Positions 5,419 through 5,565 of a DNA stretch of 5,565 nucleotides are shown piece by piece (the first letter of the stretch is position 1; each line of letters begins with the position of its first letter). Position numbers and translations under genes: made by a program. Location: positions 1 through 5,565 of the forward strand of contig CAKZJN010000341.1 in NCBI GenBank assembly GCA_936943465.1, read 5' to 3'. Source of the DNA: an uncultured Rhodoferax sp. Lineage in GTDB: Bacteria > Pseudomonadota > Gammaproteobacteria > Burkholderiales > Burkholderiaceae_C. The notes beneath the pieces are model-generated. The model was not told the DNA's origin, searched no databases, and saw only the letters and a list, made by a program, of their open reading frames with translations.

Positions 5419-5565
5419 TTAAGCCGCCATGCCCTGATGGCGCAGCAGTGCGTCCAAGCTAGGCTCGCGCCCGCGGAAAGCCTTGAAAGATTCCATGGCC
5501 GGGCGGCTGCCTCCCGCTTCCAGAATGGCTTCGCGGTATTTTCGGCCGGTTTCCACGCTGGGTGT
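5419..5565 (-). CDS. prlC: M3-family oligopeptidase (PrlC / oligopeptidase A-like), last 48 residues
   Basis: Only the C-terminal 48 residues are in the window; the frame is open to the right edge and ends with TAA at 5419. The peptide contains GRKYREAILEAGGSRPAMES and then FKAFRGREPSLDALLRHQGM. It matches the conserved end of oligopeptidase A (E. coli PrlC has RGGSEEPMELFKRFRGREPQ at the same place, from memory). These are cytosolic zinc metallopeptidases that degrade short peptides, including cleaved signal peptides. The HEXXH zinc site lies outside the window and cannot be checked. The downstream DUF4124-glutaredoxin gene begins 27 bases after the stop in the same direction. The call rests on a short but distinctive tail; the M3 family is firm, the exact symbol less so. 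Confidence 0.88.
   Translation of the reverse strand, partial: TPSVETGRKYREAILEAGGSRPAMESFKAFRGREPSLDALLRHQGMAA

Overview
The window reads as a stretch of chromosome from a GC-rich betaproteobacterium, most likely Burkholderiales and possibly Comamonadaceae. That placement rests on the style of the proteins (a YcgR-like PilZ protein, a DUF4124-glutaredoxin protein downstream of an M3 oligopeptidase, class 2 PyrD, RpiA) and on codon use. It is a judgement by eye, not a database result. Coding density is very high: eight protein genes, two of them cut by the window edges, with no gap longer than about 85 bases. I see no RNA gene, mobile element, CRISPR array or phage remnant.

Left part (1-2323, minus strand): a tight three-gene run, transcribed right to left. 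It holds a membrane-anchored alpha/beta hydrolase, a PilZ-domain c-di-GMP receptor of the YcgR type, and proline iminopeptidase (pip, cut by the left edge). The first two are 3 bases apart and the last two share an ATGA stop/start overlap, so co-transcription and translational coupling are likely.

Middle (2408-2887, plus strand): a small lipoprotein of no family I recognise, divergent from the hydrolase. The 84-base gap between them holds a perfect 15-base inverted repeat that could be an operator. The lipoprotein converges on pyrD with only 8 bases between the stop codons.

Right part: pyrD (minus) and rpiA (plus) diverge from a 42-base gap. RpiA makes ribose 5-phosphate, the precursor of PRPP. 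PyrD makes orotate, which is joined to PRPP to form OMP. The two therefore supply the two halves of a pyrimidine nucleotide. rpiA then converges on an exported DUF4124-glutaredoxin protein (minus), which lies 27 bases downstream of the 3' end of an M3-family oligopeptidase gene (prlC-like, cut by the right edge).

Most of the window is ordinary housekeeping sequence. I do not see a clear new multi-gene system. The parts most worth a second look are the hydrolase-PilZ-Pip operon with its divergent lipoprotein and shared palindrome, the exported glutaredoxin-fold protein with a thioredoxin-type CGPC site, and an 18-base perfect palindrome inside rpiA.
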